From a virus, in IMG/VR virus record IMGVR_UViG_3300044838_000165, positions 1 to 30,994 of that record: a stretch of DNA of 30,994 nucleotides; one strand, 5' to 3'. A program made the translations under genes and the position numbers. The notes under the pieces are model-generated. The model saw nothing but the letters and a program-made list of their open reading frames with translations. It made no database searches and had not been told where the DNA came from. This document shows, one piece after another, positions 1 through 6,260 of this stretch (its first letter is position 1; every line of letters begins with the position of its first letter).

Positions 1-789
1 TCATTTTGCCGGAGTGATAATCAGCTCGCGATAGCGCGCCGACTTGCCTCCCTTGTTGGCTATCCCGCGCGCCCGTTCGACAGCCTTCAGCCTACAACCC
101 GCGAAAATCGTCCGGATCGCCGGCGTGTTGTTAAGCGGCAGCAACCAACTACCGCGCAACCTGTCGATATTAGCCTTCAACAACTGCACGTCGGTATTTG
201 TCCAGGCTCTGTACTGGTTTGGGTTGCAGTCAGTGTAAGGAGGATCAAGGAAAAAGAACGTGGCCGGCCGATCGTAAAGATCGAGGCATTTCTCCCACGA
301 CACATGTTCGATGCCGACCCGATCCAACCGCAGGCTTAGCGCGCGGATCGCTTCCATTCGAGAATGCCGCGAGCCGAGCGAAGCGCTGCCGCATGTCGCG
401 CCGGTGCCGAACGAAGCCATGTTCGCGCCGCCGAAGCAGTTCTTGTTGCGGAAAAACCAGCGCGCCGCCCTTTGAATATCCGTCAGTCCTGGCTGGTCGC
501 GGAAATCGTGAAATTCCTCGCGGGAATTGAGGACAAACTCCAACTCGGTGAGCAAAACATCCGGGTGAAACCGCACGCAGCGATAGAACGTGACCAGCTC
601 GCCGTTTATATCATTGATCACTTCAACTTTCGACCGCGGCTTCGCCAGGAGAACCGCTAATCCACCGGCGAAAGGCTCACAGTAACAAACATGCGGAGGG
701 ATCAGCGGCAGCAGATATTTAAGAAGCCGGCTTTTCCCACCTGGCCAGCTGATGGCCGGCCGGACCTTCAGGAACGCTCGGTCCCTCAA
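1..789 (-). CDS. D12-class (Dam-like) adenine-N6 DNA methyltransferase
   Basis: A 262-residue protein that should transfer a methyl group from S-adenosylmethionine to the N6 of adenine in DNA. Visible motifs: the N-terminal WPGGKSRLL stretch at 15-23, the SAM-binding PFAGG at 39-43, and the catalytic DPPY at 182-185. Length and motif order fit the D12 (MethyltransfD12) family. The only start before the upstream in-frame stop is a TTG at 789, which overlaps the TGA of a doubtful 53-residue frame. It is the last gene of the leftward operon. Specificity is not readable from sequence; GATC is the usual D12 target but is inferred. The window starts on its stop codon. Family call very secure, start less so. 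Confidence 0.93.
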   Translation of the reverse strand: MRDRAFLKVRPAISWPGGKSRLLKYLLPLIPPHVCYCEPFAGGLAVLLAKPRSKVEVINDINGELVTFYRCVRFHPDVLLTELEFVLNSREEFHDFRDQPGLTDIQRAARWFFRNKNCFGGANMASFGTGATCGSASLGSRHSRMEAIRALSLRLDRVGIEHVSWEKCLDLYDRPATFFFLDPPYTDCNPNQYRAWTNTDVQLLKANIDRLRGSWLLPLNNTPAIRTIFAGCRLKAVERARGIANKGGKSARYRELIITPAK

Positions 790-947
790 GATTCATTTAT
801 GGTGCGCATCCCTCGCGAAAAAACATTTGCAGTTTTGTGGCAAGTTTGATTTTCACCCCACCGCTGCGGTTGACATCGCCGCACCGGTATGAAAAACGAA
901 ACCTTGTGGCGCCGAGAACGCCGGAAATGGAAAAACACGAAACTCAT
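786..947 (-). other. Doubtful 53-residue ORF or non-coding spacer before the methyltransferase gene
   Basis: An ATG at 947 opens a 53-residue frame whose TGA overlaps the TTG start of the methyltransferase. The coupling fits the rest of the operon, but the peptide is rich in Phe, Arg, His and Cys in an unstructured pattern. The DNA, with poly-T stretches such as TGCAAATGTTTTTTCGCG, looks more like a spacer. I recognise no family. Confidence 0.22.
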
Positions 948-955
948 GGCGACGG

Positions 956-1321
956 TCAGGTCCCTCGATGATGCCTGCGCTGGTAGCGGGCGTAACGCCG
1001 CAGCATCGACTCGGCCTGATGTTTCAACGCGGCCGCTTGCCCGAACTCGTCCTCGGTGACGAAATCGAATAGCTTGTAGCCGGGTGAACCAGGGAAGCTG
1101 AAGATCAGGCCGTCTGAGTTCTCGACCAGCTCGCGCAGCTCGCGATCGGTGAAGCCGTGTACCTTCAATTCCTTTGCAGTCCGCCAACGGCCGTGGCGCA
1201 GGATTGACAGCAACCGTTTCAGCTCTGGCTCAAACACTTCAGCCAGCGATGGCCGGAAAAGAGGCAGCTCCGAAACCGGTGAATTCGTCGGCGTCGAGCG
1301 ATCGGGCGCGCCGGTGATCAT
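956..1321 (-). CDS. Hypothetical protein, 121 residues, winged-helix-like
   Basis: The start is fixed by an ATGA overlap with the stop of the upstream gene and by a GGAGGA ribosome-binding site 5 bases before ATG 1321. A longer frame running back to 1582 is an antiframe of the upstream gene and is rejected. Residues 32-90 (ELKRLLSILRHGRWRTAKEL, then DRELRELVEN and SPGYKLF) read like a small winged-helix domain: helix, helix with a turn, then a wing with the G-Y-K pattern. I do not recognise a named family. Its place between DNA-metabolism genes suggests a DNA-binding accessory role (inference). Confidence 0.75.
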   Translation of the reverse strand: MITGAPDRSTPTNSPVSELPLFRPSLAEVFEPELKRLLSILRHGRWRTAKELKVHGFTDRELRELVENSDGLIFSFPGSPGYKLFDFVTEDEFGQAAALKHQAESMLRRYARYQRRHHRGT

Positions 1322-1584
1322 GCGTCCTCCGGGAGGTTGAGCGCTGCCCGCGCGATCTCGATCGGATTCTCTTCGCGTTCGATGATCCGCGCGAAGTCGC
1401 GCTCCAAATCTTTGATCTTCAGCTTCAGCCGGCGAACGAACGACAGCTCGAAATCGCAAGCTTCCTGCGACCAGTCCAAGTGCTTTGCCAGTTGCTCGGC
1501 GAACCCGGCGGCAATCAACGCGGGGCCGTCGCTGCTTCCCCAACAAAGAATCCGCTGCCGTTTCTGCCGGTCGTAGGTCCACAT
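1318..1584 (-). CDS. Hypothetical protein, 88 residues
   Basis: Starts at ATG 1584 and shares ATGA with the next gene at its stop. The protein is mostly helical, with a charged second half (RRLKLKIKDLERDFARIIER at about 49-68) that could form a coiled coil. No catalytic motif or membrane segment is visible. It belongs to the run of small genes between the GemA-position gene and the methyltransferase. No family recognised. Confidence 0.68.
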   Translation of the reverse strand: MWTYDRQKRQRILCWGSSDGPALIAAGFAEQLAKHLDWSQEACDFELSFVRRLKLKIKDLERDFARIIEREENPIEIARAALNLPEDA

Positions 1585-1595
1585 GACCAGGCGGC

Positions 1596-1751
1596 TCAGG
1601 TGGGAATTATATACTTGACTCCACTAGTGGCGCTAAGTATATACTTCCCGCTCAGGTTATATTTGCGAGCGATTCCCCGCACCAGGCGAAGAGGTACCCC
1701 GCGGCCCTTGCCGACTCGCCTGATCGACAGGTTGCGTTTCGCAGCCTTCAA
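1596..1751 (-). CDS. Small helix-turn-helix-like protein, 51 residues
   Basis: A TTG at 1751 overlaps the TGA of the upstream gene (TTGA), matching the coupling seen through the operon; the frame ends in TGA at 1596-1598. The basic 51-residue product contains IARKYNLSGKYILSATSGVK at about 27-46, which reads as a compact helix-turn-helix ('partition helix, N-L-S turn, recognition helix, basic tail'). It fills what would otherwise be a gap in a gene-dense operon. It could be a small transcription factor of the kind found late in Mu-type early operons, but it is not recognisably Mor or C. Confidence 0.5.
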   Translation of the reverse strand: MKAAKRNLSIRRVGKGRGVPLRLVRGIARKYNLSGKYILSATSGVKYIIPT

Positions 1752-2236
1752 AATGGCATCTCCTGGTGAACATGGGGGCGGCCGCCGCGACGGATGAACC
1801 GTTTCAGCTCGCCCATAATGATGCGCAGATGGGCGTAACTGAGCTGCTCAAGCTGAGGGAGCGGATCGACGGGGCCGAGCCGTAAGCTCCGGCGCGCGAT
1901 CTGGCGCATGTAATCTTCGTCGATGTCGTTTTCCCGGCAGACTTCGCGCAGGTTGTAAATGATCCGGCGAGCGTCGGCGCCGTATTTTCGCAGCGCCCAG
2001 TAAATGCCGTCGCCGGACAGGCGCTCGAAATGTTCCATCACATCCTCGAAGTCGCGCTTCTTATCGAGCATAATCGTGCTCGATTTTGCTGTCGCGTTGG
2101 TCAGCTCTTCTTCATACCAGCGGCGCTTTTCAATTACGGATTGCGGATTGCGGATTGGGGATTGCTTGCAATGCGCCTGCCAGGCGGCATCGACCATCGG
2201 GCGGAATTGCGCCTGTTGTCCCGGAGAAAAGCTCAT
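1748..2236 (-). CDS. Hypothetical early protein in the GemA (Mu gp16) position
   Basis: ATG 2236 overlaps the upstream TGA, which favours MSFSPGQQAQF as the N-terminus (162 residues) over an earlier in-frame ATG at 2254. The protein is helical and charged, with FRPMVDAAWQAHC near the N-terminus and DARRIIYNLREVCRENDID in the middle. Gene order (after Gam, near the end of the early operon) is that of Mu gp16/GemA, but the sequence does not show clear GemA signatures, so this is a positional analogy only. Residues about 25-33 (SPIRNPQSV) are encoded by the dispersed ATCCGCAATCCGCAATC repeat, inserted in frame. Confidence 0.72.
   Translation of the reverse strand: MSFSPGQQAQFRPMVDAAWQAHCKQSPIRNPQSVIEKRRWYEEELTNATAKSSTIMLDKKRDFEDVMEHFERLSGDGIYWALRKYGADARRIIYNLREVCRENDIDEDYMRQIARRSLRLGPVDPLPQLEQLSYAHLRIIMGELKRFIRRGGRPHVHQEMPF
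2131..2168. repeat. GATTGCGGATTGCGGATTG direct repeats inside a gene
   Basis: Three to four tandem GGATTGC units in the 1748-2236 gene, giving SPIRNPQSV on the minus strand. Similar runs at 6301-6336 (transposase C-terminus) and, as GGAGTGC, at 2681-2706. Confidence 0.82.
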
Positions 2237-2673
2237 GCCTGCGATTCCCGCCATCTGCGCAGCTCGTGAGCGATCTGCTTCGGCGGCTCATCGGCAGCCG
2301 GGTCGCGCTCGGTTAAGATCGACACGTTGCCGGCCGTTCGCGATTCAGTGACGACCGGACCGCGCTCGCGTTTTTGTTTGCGCGCTTGCAACACGAGGTC
2401 ACGAAAACTCTCCGGCTCGCGCAAGATCCGGCTGTAACGGAGCGACCAGCCGGCGCGTTTGTCCCGGTTCTCCTGGCGCATCAGGCGCAGGGCGGCCGTG
2501 ATATCTTTGGCGGTGAGCGGACCGCCGGCCGAATCTTTCAGGGTATCGAGGAAGAAAAGGAAATCTTTCCACATGTTTACGTCGGCCATGCCGGGCCGGA
2601 AATGGTCGATGCCGAGCGCGTCGAGAAGGGCGCGGTGGAACTCCAAAATTTCGATTGGGAGGATGCTCGTCAT
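2233..2673 (-). CDS. Hypothetical protein, 146 residues
   Basis: Both ends carry ATGA overlaps (start 2673, stop 2233). The N-terminal two thirds are helical (EILEFHRALLDALGIDHFRP, then MWKDFLFFLDTLKD). The C-terminal third is charged and low-complexity (RKQKRERG...DEPPKQIAHELRRW). No enzymatic motif, zinc site or membrane helix is visible. No family recognised; its role in early phage functions is inferred only from context. Confidence 0.72.
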   Translation of the reverse strand: MTSILPIEILEFHRALLDALGIDHFRPGMADVNMWKDFLFFLDTLKDSAGGPLTAKDITAALRLMRQENRDKRAGWSLRYSRILREPESFRDLVLQARKQKRERGPVVTESRTAGNVSILTERDPAADEPPKQIAHELRRWRESQA

Positions 2674-3179
2674 GGTGCGATTACGGAGTGCGGAGTGCGG
2701 ATTTCGGAAAGGGTGCGGACTGCGCTGCAGCGCTTTGGGTGGCCAGCCCGCGTGGCCTTCTCGTTATTTCCCCCGGCACTTTCCGTTCGCTTCACGGTCC
2801 GCGCAGGAAAAGGCCTGCTCTGGATTGGTCCGCTACTGCCATTTTGGGGAGTTGCGAATTTCGTTGGTGATTTGTGGCGTTTACAGAAGGCGTCGAAATC
2901 GGAATTGCTGAGGATCTCCATCAGCTTGCCGGTCTGCGGGGTTCTATGGAGCACCAGGTTATTGCCGCGCGCGATCCAGAGATCGATGTCGCGATTAACT
3001 GAGTCGTGGTTCTTGAGCCCGAGCCGCTTCATGAACGCGCGTTTCGATTCCCATTCGGCGTGCGCCGGCGCGACATTCCAGCCGATTGATTTCAGATGAT
3101 CGACGCAAAAGGGCGTGAGCACGGCCCGGTTTTTGGCCGTGATCTCCAGGGTCATTTTGAATTGGACCGTGTCGCTCAT
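2670..3179 (-). CDS. Hypothetical protein, 169 residues, with a repeat-derived C-terminal tail
   Basis: Start at ATG 3179 and stop at 2670 both form ATGA overlaps. Residues 1 to about 105 look like a folded domain (TLEITAKNRAVLTPFCVDHL, then KRAFMKRLGLKNHDSVNRDI). From about 105 onwards the composition changes to Ser/Gly/Arg-rich, and the final residues (SEIRTPHSVIAP) are encoded by the dispersed ATCCGCACTCCGCACTCCG repeat. The original C-terminus was probably shorter, with the tail gained from repeat sequence. Function unknown. Confidence 0.72.
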   Translation of the reverse strand: MSDTVQFKMTLEITAKNRAVLTPFCVDHLKSIGWNVAPAHAEWESKRAFMKRLGLKNHDSVNRDIDLWIARGNNLVLHRTPQTGKLMEILSNSDFDAFCKRHKSPTKFATPQNGSSGPIQSRPFPARTVKRTESAGGNNEKATRAGHPKRCSAVRTLSEIRTPHSVIAP

Positions 3180-3613
3180 TTGAGAGGTTCGGGCTCGTAA
3201 TCGAAGGCCGGATGCTTCGATTTCATGTGGCGACCGAGATTTTCGAAAGTGCGATTACAGCATGGGCAAACGCCAGACTGAATCCGCTTCCGCATGTTGT
3301 GATGGCGCGTGCGCAGCTTTTTGCGCTCAATCCAATGATGATCGCGCTCCAGGACGGCCGCGCGGCGCTCGGTGTCGATTCTCAGCTTTTCTTCCCGCTC
3401 GCGTTGTAGCTGCGCTTCGAGCGTTTTGATCTTATCGCTTGTGTAAATCTGAGAGTGACCCTTCGGACAATAAAAATTGATCTCCCTATTATTAAGAGCG
3501 CGGTCTTTCAGGTCCTTCGGCATCGCGAAGAGGATGTGACACCTGCAGCATTCCTCTGTGACGAGGGTGGTCAATTGAGAAAAAATCCGATTTTTTGTGG
3601 CTTGGATACTCAT
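3176..3613 (-). CDS. Two-zinc-site protein with a coiled-coil linker
   Basis: A 145-residue protein. An N-terminal metal site is suggested by C22/C25 with C49 and H53 (EECCRCH, then YCPKGHSQ). Residues about 62-100 form a charged coiled coil (KTLEAQLQREREEKLRID). A C-terminal C2H2-type finger spans C116-x2-C119-x9-H129-x4-H134 (CPCCNRTFENLGRHMKSKH). Small phage-encoded zinc-finger proteins of this plan are common in early operons and are thought to bind DNA or host proteins. No specific partner can be named. ATG 3613 is the start; the stop overlaps the next gene. Confidence 0.78.
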   Translation of the reverse strand: MSIQATKNRIFSQLTTLVTEECCRCHILFAMPKDLKDRALNNREINFYCPKGHSQIYTSDKIKTLEAQLQREREEKLRIDTERRAAVLERDHHWIERKKLRTRHHNMRKRIQSGVCPCCNRTFENLGRHMKSKHPAFDYEPEPLK

Positions 3614-3618
3614 GAGCG

Positions 3619-3858
3619 TTACAAGGTTCGGGCTTTTTCAGCGCGCTGACGAAGAGAGCGGTGGAAAGGGCCTTCGTTGTCGTTCGGGATTTCGATGGAT
3701 GGCTTCTGCTCTGGAAGAAGTGGTTGAAGCTCCTCGCGTAGCCGGAGGATGTTGCGGACCTGCGCGCCTCGCTCGAACTCGATCATGAAATCTTTCGCGC
3801 AGACGACAAAGGTGATCGTGGTCGCGGTGATACAAACAGCGAAGAGGTTTTGGTTCAT
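3619..3858 (-). CDS. Small protein with an N-terminal hydrophobic segment, 79 residues
   Basis: ATG 3858 overlaps the upstream TGA; the stop lies 5 bases before the next start. Residues 3-20 (QNLFAVCITATTITFVVC) are hydrophobic and could be a membrane anchor, followed by a charged helix (DFMIEFERGAQVRNILRLRE). No family recognised. A membrane-anchored accessory protein is an inference. Confidence 0.65.
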   Translation of the reverse strand: MNQNLFAVCITATTITFVVCAKDFMIEFERGAQVRNILRLREELQPLLPEQKPSIEIPNDNEGPFHRSLRQRAEKARTL

Positions 3859-4082
3859 GAGCCTCCGATCTGTTTCGGTTCGGCCGCGTCCGGCATCGGG
3901 ATGATGTTCGCAACGACGATTTCATCCGGCGCGATGGCGCGGCCAGTTTTGAGAGTGGCATCGCGCGCCAGCGCCACGTAAAGCGAATCGAGACTCGCTC
4001 GGCTGACCGGGCTGCTCGACGTGATATTGAAATGCAGCGGCGCGACCGCCGTGCGCACCAGGTAATGAATCATGAAGGTCAT
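3855..4082 (-). CDS. Hypothetical protein, 75 residues
   Basis: Starts at ATG 4082 (overlapping the Gam gene's stop) and ends at 3855 (ATGA with the next gene). The start MTFMIHYLVRTAVAPLHFNI is strand-rich and the rest is mixed. No motif or family recognised. Real-gene status rests on two conserved coupling overlaps and reasonable composition. Confidence 0.65.
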   Translation of the reverse strand: MTFMIHYLVRTAVAPLHFNITSSSPVSRASLDSLYVALARDATLKTGRAIAPDEIVVANIIPMPDAAEPKQIGGS

Positions 4083-4666
4083 GCGGCTCTCTCTGAGAGT
4101 TGGGAGTTGAGAGTCGAGGGTTGAGAGCCGGCCACTAGGCGCTGGGGGTCGGCTGGGTCGCGTTTCGGATCGATGAAGAAGACTTCGCGCTGGTCGACGC
4201 GCAGACCTACTTCGGCGAGGTGACTGGGCTGTAACTGCTTCAGGCCGTCCTTGTCAACGCTTTCCTTAATTATGATATAGCTGCACCAAAACGCAGAAGC
4301 CGTGGTGGACTTGAACGCGTCAATGACCTTCGACCAGGTCCATTTCCGGTTGAGTAATACGAGGGTCGGGTTGCCGGTGCGGAAGCCGAAGAACGCGAAA
4401 GTCGATTCTGCTGTCTTGCGGTTTTTCGGCAACAGCTCTTCGCGATACTGCTCGGCGTATTTCTCGGCGCGGAGGACGTTCGCTTCCATTTTTTTAGCGA
4501 GATCGGAAATGTCGTCATCGAAGTCTTTGCGGACGGCGAGGATCTTCTGATCGCGGCGCAGTTCCAGGCGTTCCTTAGTGATCTGCATCGTGACGGTGTT
4601 GTCGATCACGCGCTCGAATTCGTCGCGCGATTTGATTTCAGTGATGGCTTTGATGCGTTTGTTCAT
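4079..4666 (-). CDS. gam: Mu Gam-family host-nuclease inhibitor
   Basis: This is a Mu Gam (Phage_Mu_Gam) protein. The family forms Ku-like dimers that coat double-stranded DNA ends and block exonucleases. Supporting sequence: the charged N-terminal coiled coil (ELRRDQKILAVRKDFDDDIS at about 35-54), the core KTAESTFAFFGFRTGNPTLV, and the RKWTWSKVIDAFK and CSYIIIKESVDKDGLKQL segments. The ATG at 4666 is chosen because it shares ATGA with the upstream stop; an upstream in-frame ATG at 4696 lies inside the neighbouring gene. The last residues (GSQPSTLNSQLSERAA) come from a GAGAGTTGGGAGTTGAGAG-type repeat and extend the protein past its normal end. It sits after MuB as in Mu. Confidence 0.9.
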   Translation of the reverse strand: MNKRIKAITEIKSRDEFERVIDNTVTMQITKERLELRRDQKILAVRKDFDDDISDLAKKMEANVLRAEKYAEQYREELLPKNRKTAESTFAFFGFRTGNPTLVLLNRKWTWSKVIDAFKSTTASAFWCSYIIIKESVDKDGLKQLQPSHLAEVGLRVDQREVFFIDPKRDPADPQRLVAGSQPSTLNSQLSERAA

Positions 4667-4986
4667 AGGTTCATTTTTTTGGCCACAGATGGACACGGAT
4701 TTTCACGGATTACGGATTTGCGATGGTCCTGAGTTTTCGACTCGCAGAAATCCGCGATATCACGAAGGCACTCCTTTTCGAAGAGACTCAAAGAGGTCGG
4801 ATAGAAAGCGTATTGGCGCCACGGAGAATACCACCGGACTTCCCCGAGATTACTATTCACTCCATCAAACGGGTGCACGGTCCAGATTCGCGTCTTCTTC
4901 CCGGTAGGAATTCCCCGATCAACAAATTGAATCCATTTACTCATCCGTGTTTCATCCGTGTAAATCTGTGTAAATCTGTGGCTCAT
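4663..4986 (-). CDS. Conserved-looking small protein framed by genome repeats
   Basis: The core (MSKWIQFVDRGIPTGKKTRI, then SNLGEVRWYSPWRQYAFYP and FEKECLRDIADFCES) looks like a genuine compact alpha/beta protein of a type seen in many phages and plasmids; function unknown. Two starts are possible. ATG 4986 makes ATGA with the MuB-like stop but the first residues are then encoded by the TTCATCCGTGTAAATCTGTG repeat. ATG 4944 begins at MSKW (93 residues) and is probably the ancestral start. The C-terminal tail (HRKSVIRENPCPSVAKK) is encoded by a second copy of the same repeat class. The stop overlaps the Gam start. Confidence 0.75.
   Translation of the reverse strand: MSHRFTQIYTDETRMSKWIQFVDRGIPTGKKTRIWTVHPFDGVNSNLGEVRWYSPWRQYAFYPTSLSLFEKECLRDIADFCESKTQDHRKSVIRENPCPSVAKKMNL
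4941..4986. repeat. TTCATCCGTGTAAATCTGTG repeat at a gene start
   Basis: Spans the end of the MuB-like gene's stop and the start of the next gene, giving it up to three ATG choices. Related sequence at about 4680-4710, 9148-9178, 24931-24958 and 28100-28135. Confidence 0.8.
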
Positions 4987-6131
4987 TTTTTTTCTCCGTT
5001 TCCGAACTCGCCTTTTTCCCAACTGGCGAGGGTGTCGTGCGTGGTCAGGAAATGTTTCCAGGCGATGCGCTCGTGCGCTTTGTTCGCCAGGCGTCGCGCG
5101 ACTTGAAAATATTTGGTCAGCCGGCCGATGCCGCTTTCGTGCGAGATCCGCTTGATGTGCTTCTCCGCTTCGACGGTTGGAGCGTGGGTGAAGCCGTAGG
5201 CCGCGATCAGCAGCTCTACATCCTTCGCGGTCGGCGCGGGCGGGATGCGCATCCGCAACACGCCGCGGTTGGCGATTTGGCCGAGGAAATGTTTGAACTT
5301 CGGATCGTCGAACATTTCATCGACGACATCGGTGCCGCAGATAAGGATAGGCGTTTTCGATTTGTCGTAGATTTTGCGAATGCTCTCGACCGTGACTGTT
5401 TTCAGCGTGCGACCAATCAGCGTCTGATGAAATTCGTCCACGATCAGTAGCCAGAGACGATTGAACCGTTTCAACAGCATCCCGCGCAGCTCGTTCGTCG
5501 ATTTCCTGGTCGGAATTCCGCCGCGCGCTTTCGCGATGACTTCGAGGCTGTCTTTTAACCCGCCGCCGGCGAGCAGCTCGGCATACGCGGTCATCGGCGT
5601 GTTGTTCGCGATGTATTCGAGCGCCTTCGATTTGCCGCTTTGGTTTGGGCCCCACACCACGCCGATCTGGCCAGCCGCGCGAACCAGCTCGGTGAATTTT
5701 GCCAGCCGGCGCACAACGGAAAGTTCCGGCACGAAAATTTCGTCGCCCCATGCCTGGCGCTCGGTCCAGAGCTGCCGGAAATGCCGGATTTGTTTCGCGA
5801 TCGATTCGAGCCCGGCGCCGTAAGCACCGCGAAAAATCCGGGAGATCGTCGTGGAATTGATCGCGATCTCTTTTCCGAGCTGGGTGAAATTGGCGATCTT
5901 TTGCGACTGGGCGAAATCGAGCAGCCAAAGAACGTTATCGACCTGGTCCGGTGTCGCGCCGGTTTCGACCAATTTGCTCTCGACAAATTCCGGCGAAGGA
6001 AATTCGGTGTGAGCCAATGCGGAGTGAGGAATGCGGAGTGCGGAATCGGTGAGCGCCGCGCCGTTATTTGGGAAGCTAACAGCTTCCCCTACAGACTTCT
6101 GACCTCTGATCTGTGATTGTGTGGTGGTCAT
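4983..6131 (-). CDS. MuB-like AAA+ ATPase (target-DNA/transposition regulator)
   Basis: Expected to bind DNA with ATP, select the insertion target and activate the transposase. The 382 residues contain an N-terminal helix-turn-helix at about 78-103 (GKEIAINSTTISRIFRG), Walker A GPNQSGKS at 161-168, Walker B LLIVDE at 228-233, and a sensor-like GTD at 266-268. Mu B itself has this HTH-plus-AAA plan. It follows the transposase gene, separated only by a 40-residue zinc-ribbon gene. Residues 1 to about 43 are unusual: they are encoded by three different repeat families in a row. An ancestral start nearer residue 44 is likely, although no alternative ATG is evident there. Confidence 0.9.
   Translation of the reverse strand: MTTTQSQIRGQKSVGEAVSFPNNGAALTDSALRIPHSALAHTEFPSPEFVESKLVETGATPDQVDNVLWLLDFAQSQKIANFTQLGKEIAINSTTISRIFRGAYGAGLESIAKQIRHFRQLWTERQAWGDEIFVPELSVVRRLAKFTELVRAAGQIGVVWGPNQSGKSKALEYIANNTPMTAYAELLAGGGLKDSLEVIAKARGGIPTRKSTNELRGMLLKRFNRLWLLIVDEFHQTLIGRTLKTVTVESIRKIYDKSKTPILICGTDVVDEMFDDPKFKHFLGQIANRGVLRMRIPPAPTAKDVELLIAAYGFTHAPTVEAEKHIKRISHESGIGRLTKYFQVARRLANKAHERIAWKHFLTTHDTLASWEKGEFGNGEKK
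6001..6120. repeat. Three repeat families forming the N-terminus of the MuB-like gene
   Basis: From right to left: a CAGATCAGAGGTCAGAAGTC unit (about 6095-6115), a GGGAAGCT-AAC-AGCTTCCC hairpin (about 6070-6090) and GCGGAGTGAGGAATGCGGAG runs (about 6020-6047). All are translated in the 4983-6131 gene. Confidence 0.85.
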
Positions 6132-6137
6132 AAAGCT

Positions 6138-6260
6138 CTAGGCCGCGCGGGCAAGGAAAATTTCACCGCAGTCGACACACTCGACCTTCACGTAATCGAC
6201 GCGGCGCGTGTTGCCGCTGCCACACGCCGGGCAAAAAAGATTCAAGAGGAACGCGATCAT
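6138..6260 (-). CDS. 40-residue zinc-ribbon protein between MuA-like and MuB-like genes
   Basis: ATG 6260 overlaps the transposase stop (ATGA), and TAG at 6138-6140 lies 6 bases before the ATPase start. The product has two CxxC knuckles, C10-P-A-C13 and C28-V-D-C31, with 14 residues between them: a minimal zinc ribbon (CPACGSGNTRR, then VKVECVDCGEIF). It fills the only gap between the two transposition genes. Possible roles are nucleic-acid binding or a small bridging subunit of the transposition complex (inference). Coding status is supported by spacing, the overlap and the motif. Confidence 0.72.
   Translation of the reverse strand: MIAFLLNLFCPACGSGNTRRVDYVKVECVDCGEIFLARAA

Noticed and set aside
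1-60. Transposable-phage left end (terminal TG with host junction)
   Set aside because: The window begins on a stop codon without any visible terminal inverted repeat or transposase-site pattern; the edge appears to be a gene-boundary cut.
956-1582. Long minus-strand frame of 208 codons
   Set aside because: Its first 87 codons are another frame of gene 1318-1584 with Arg/Ala-rich composition; only the part from ATG 1321 is coding, backed by ATGA and a GGAGGA site.
2374-3099. Plus-strand frame of 241 codons
   Set aside because: It lies opposite two coupled minus-strand genes and its translation has no domain-like pattern; it arises from GC-rich codons.
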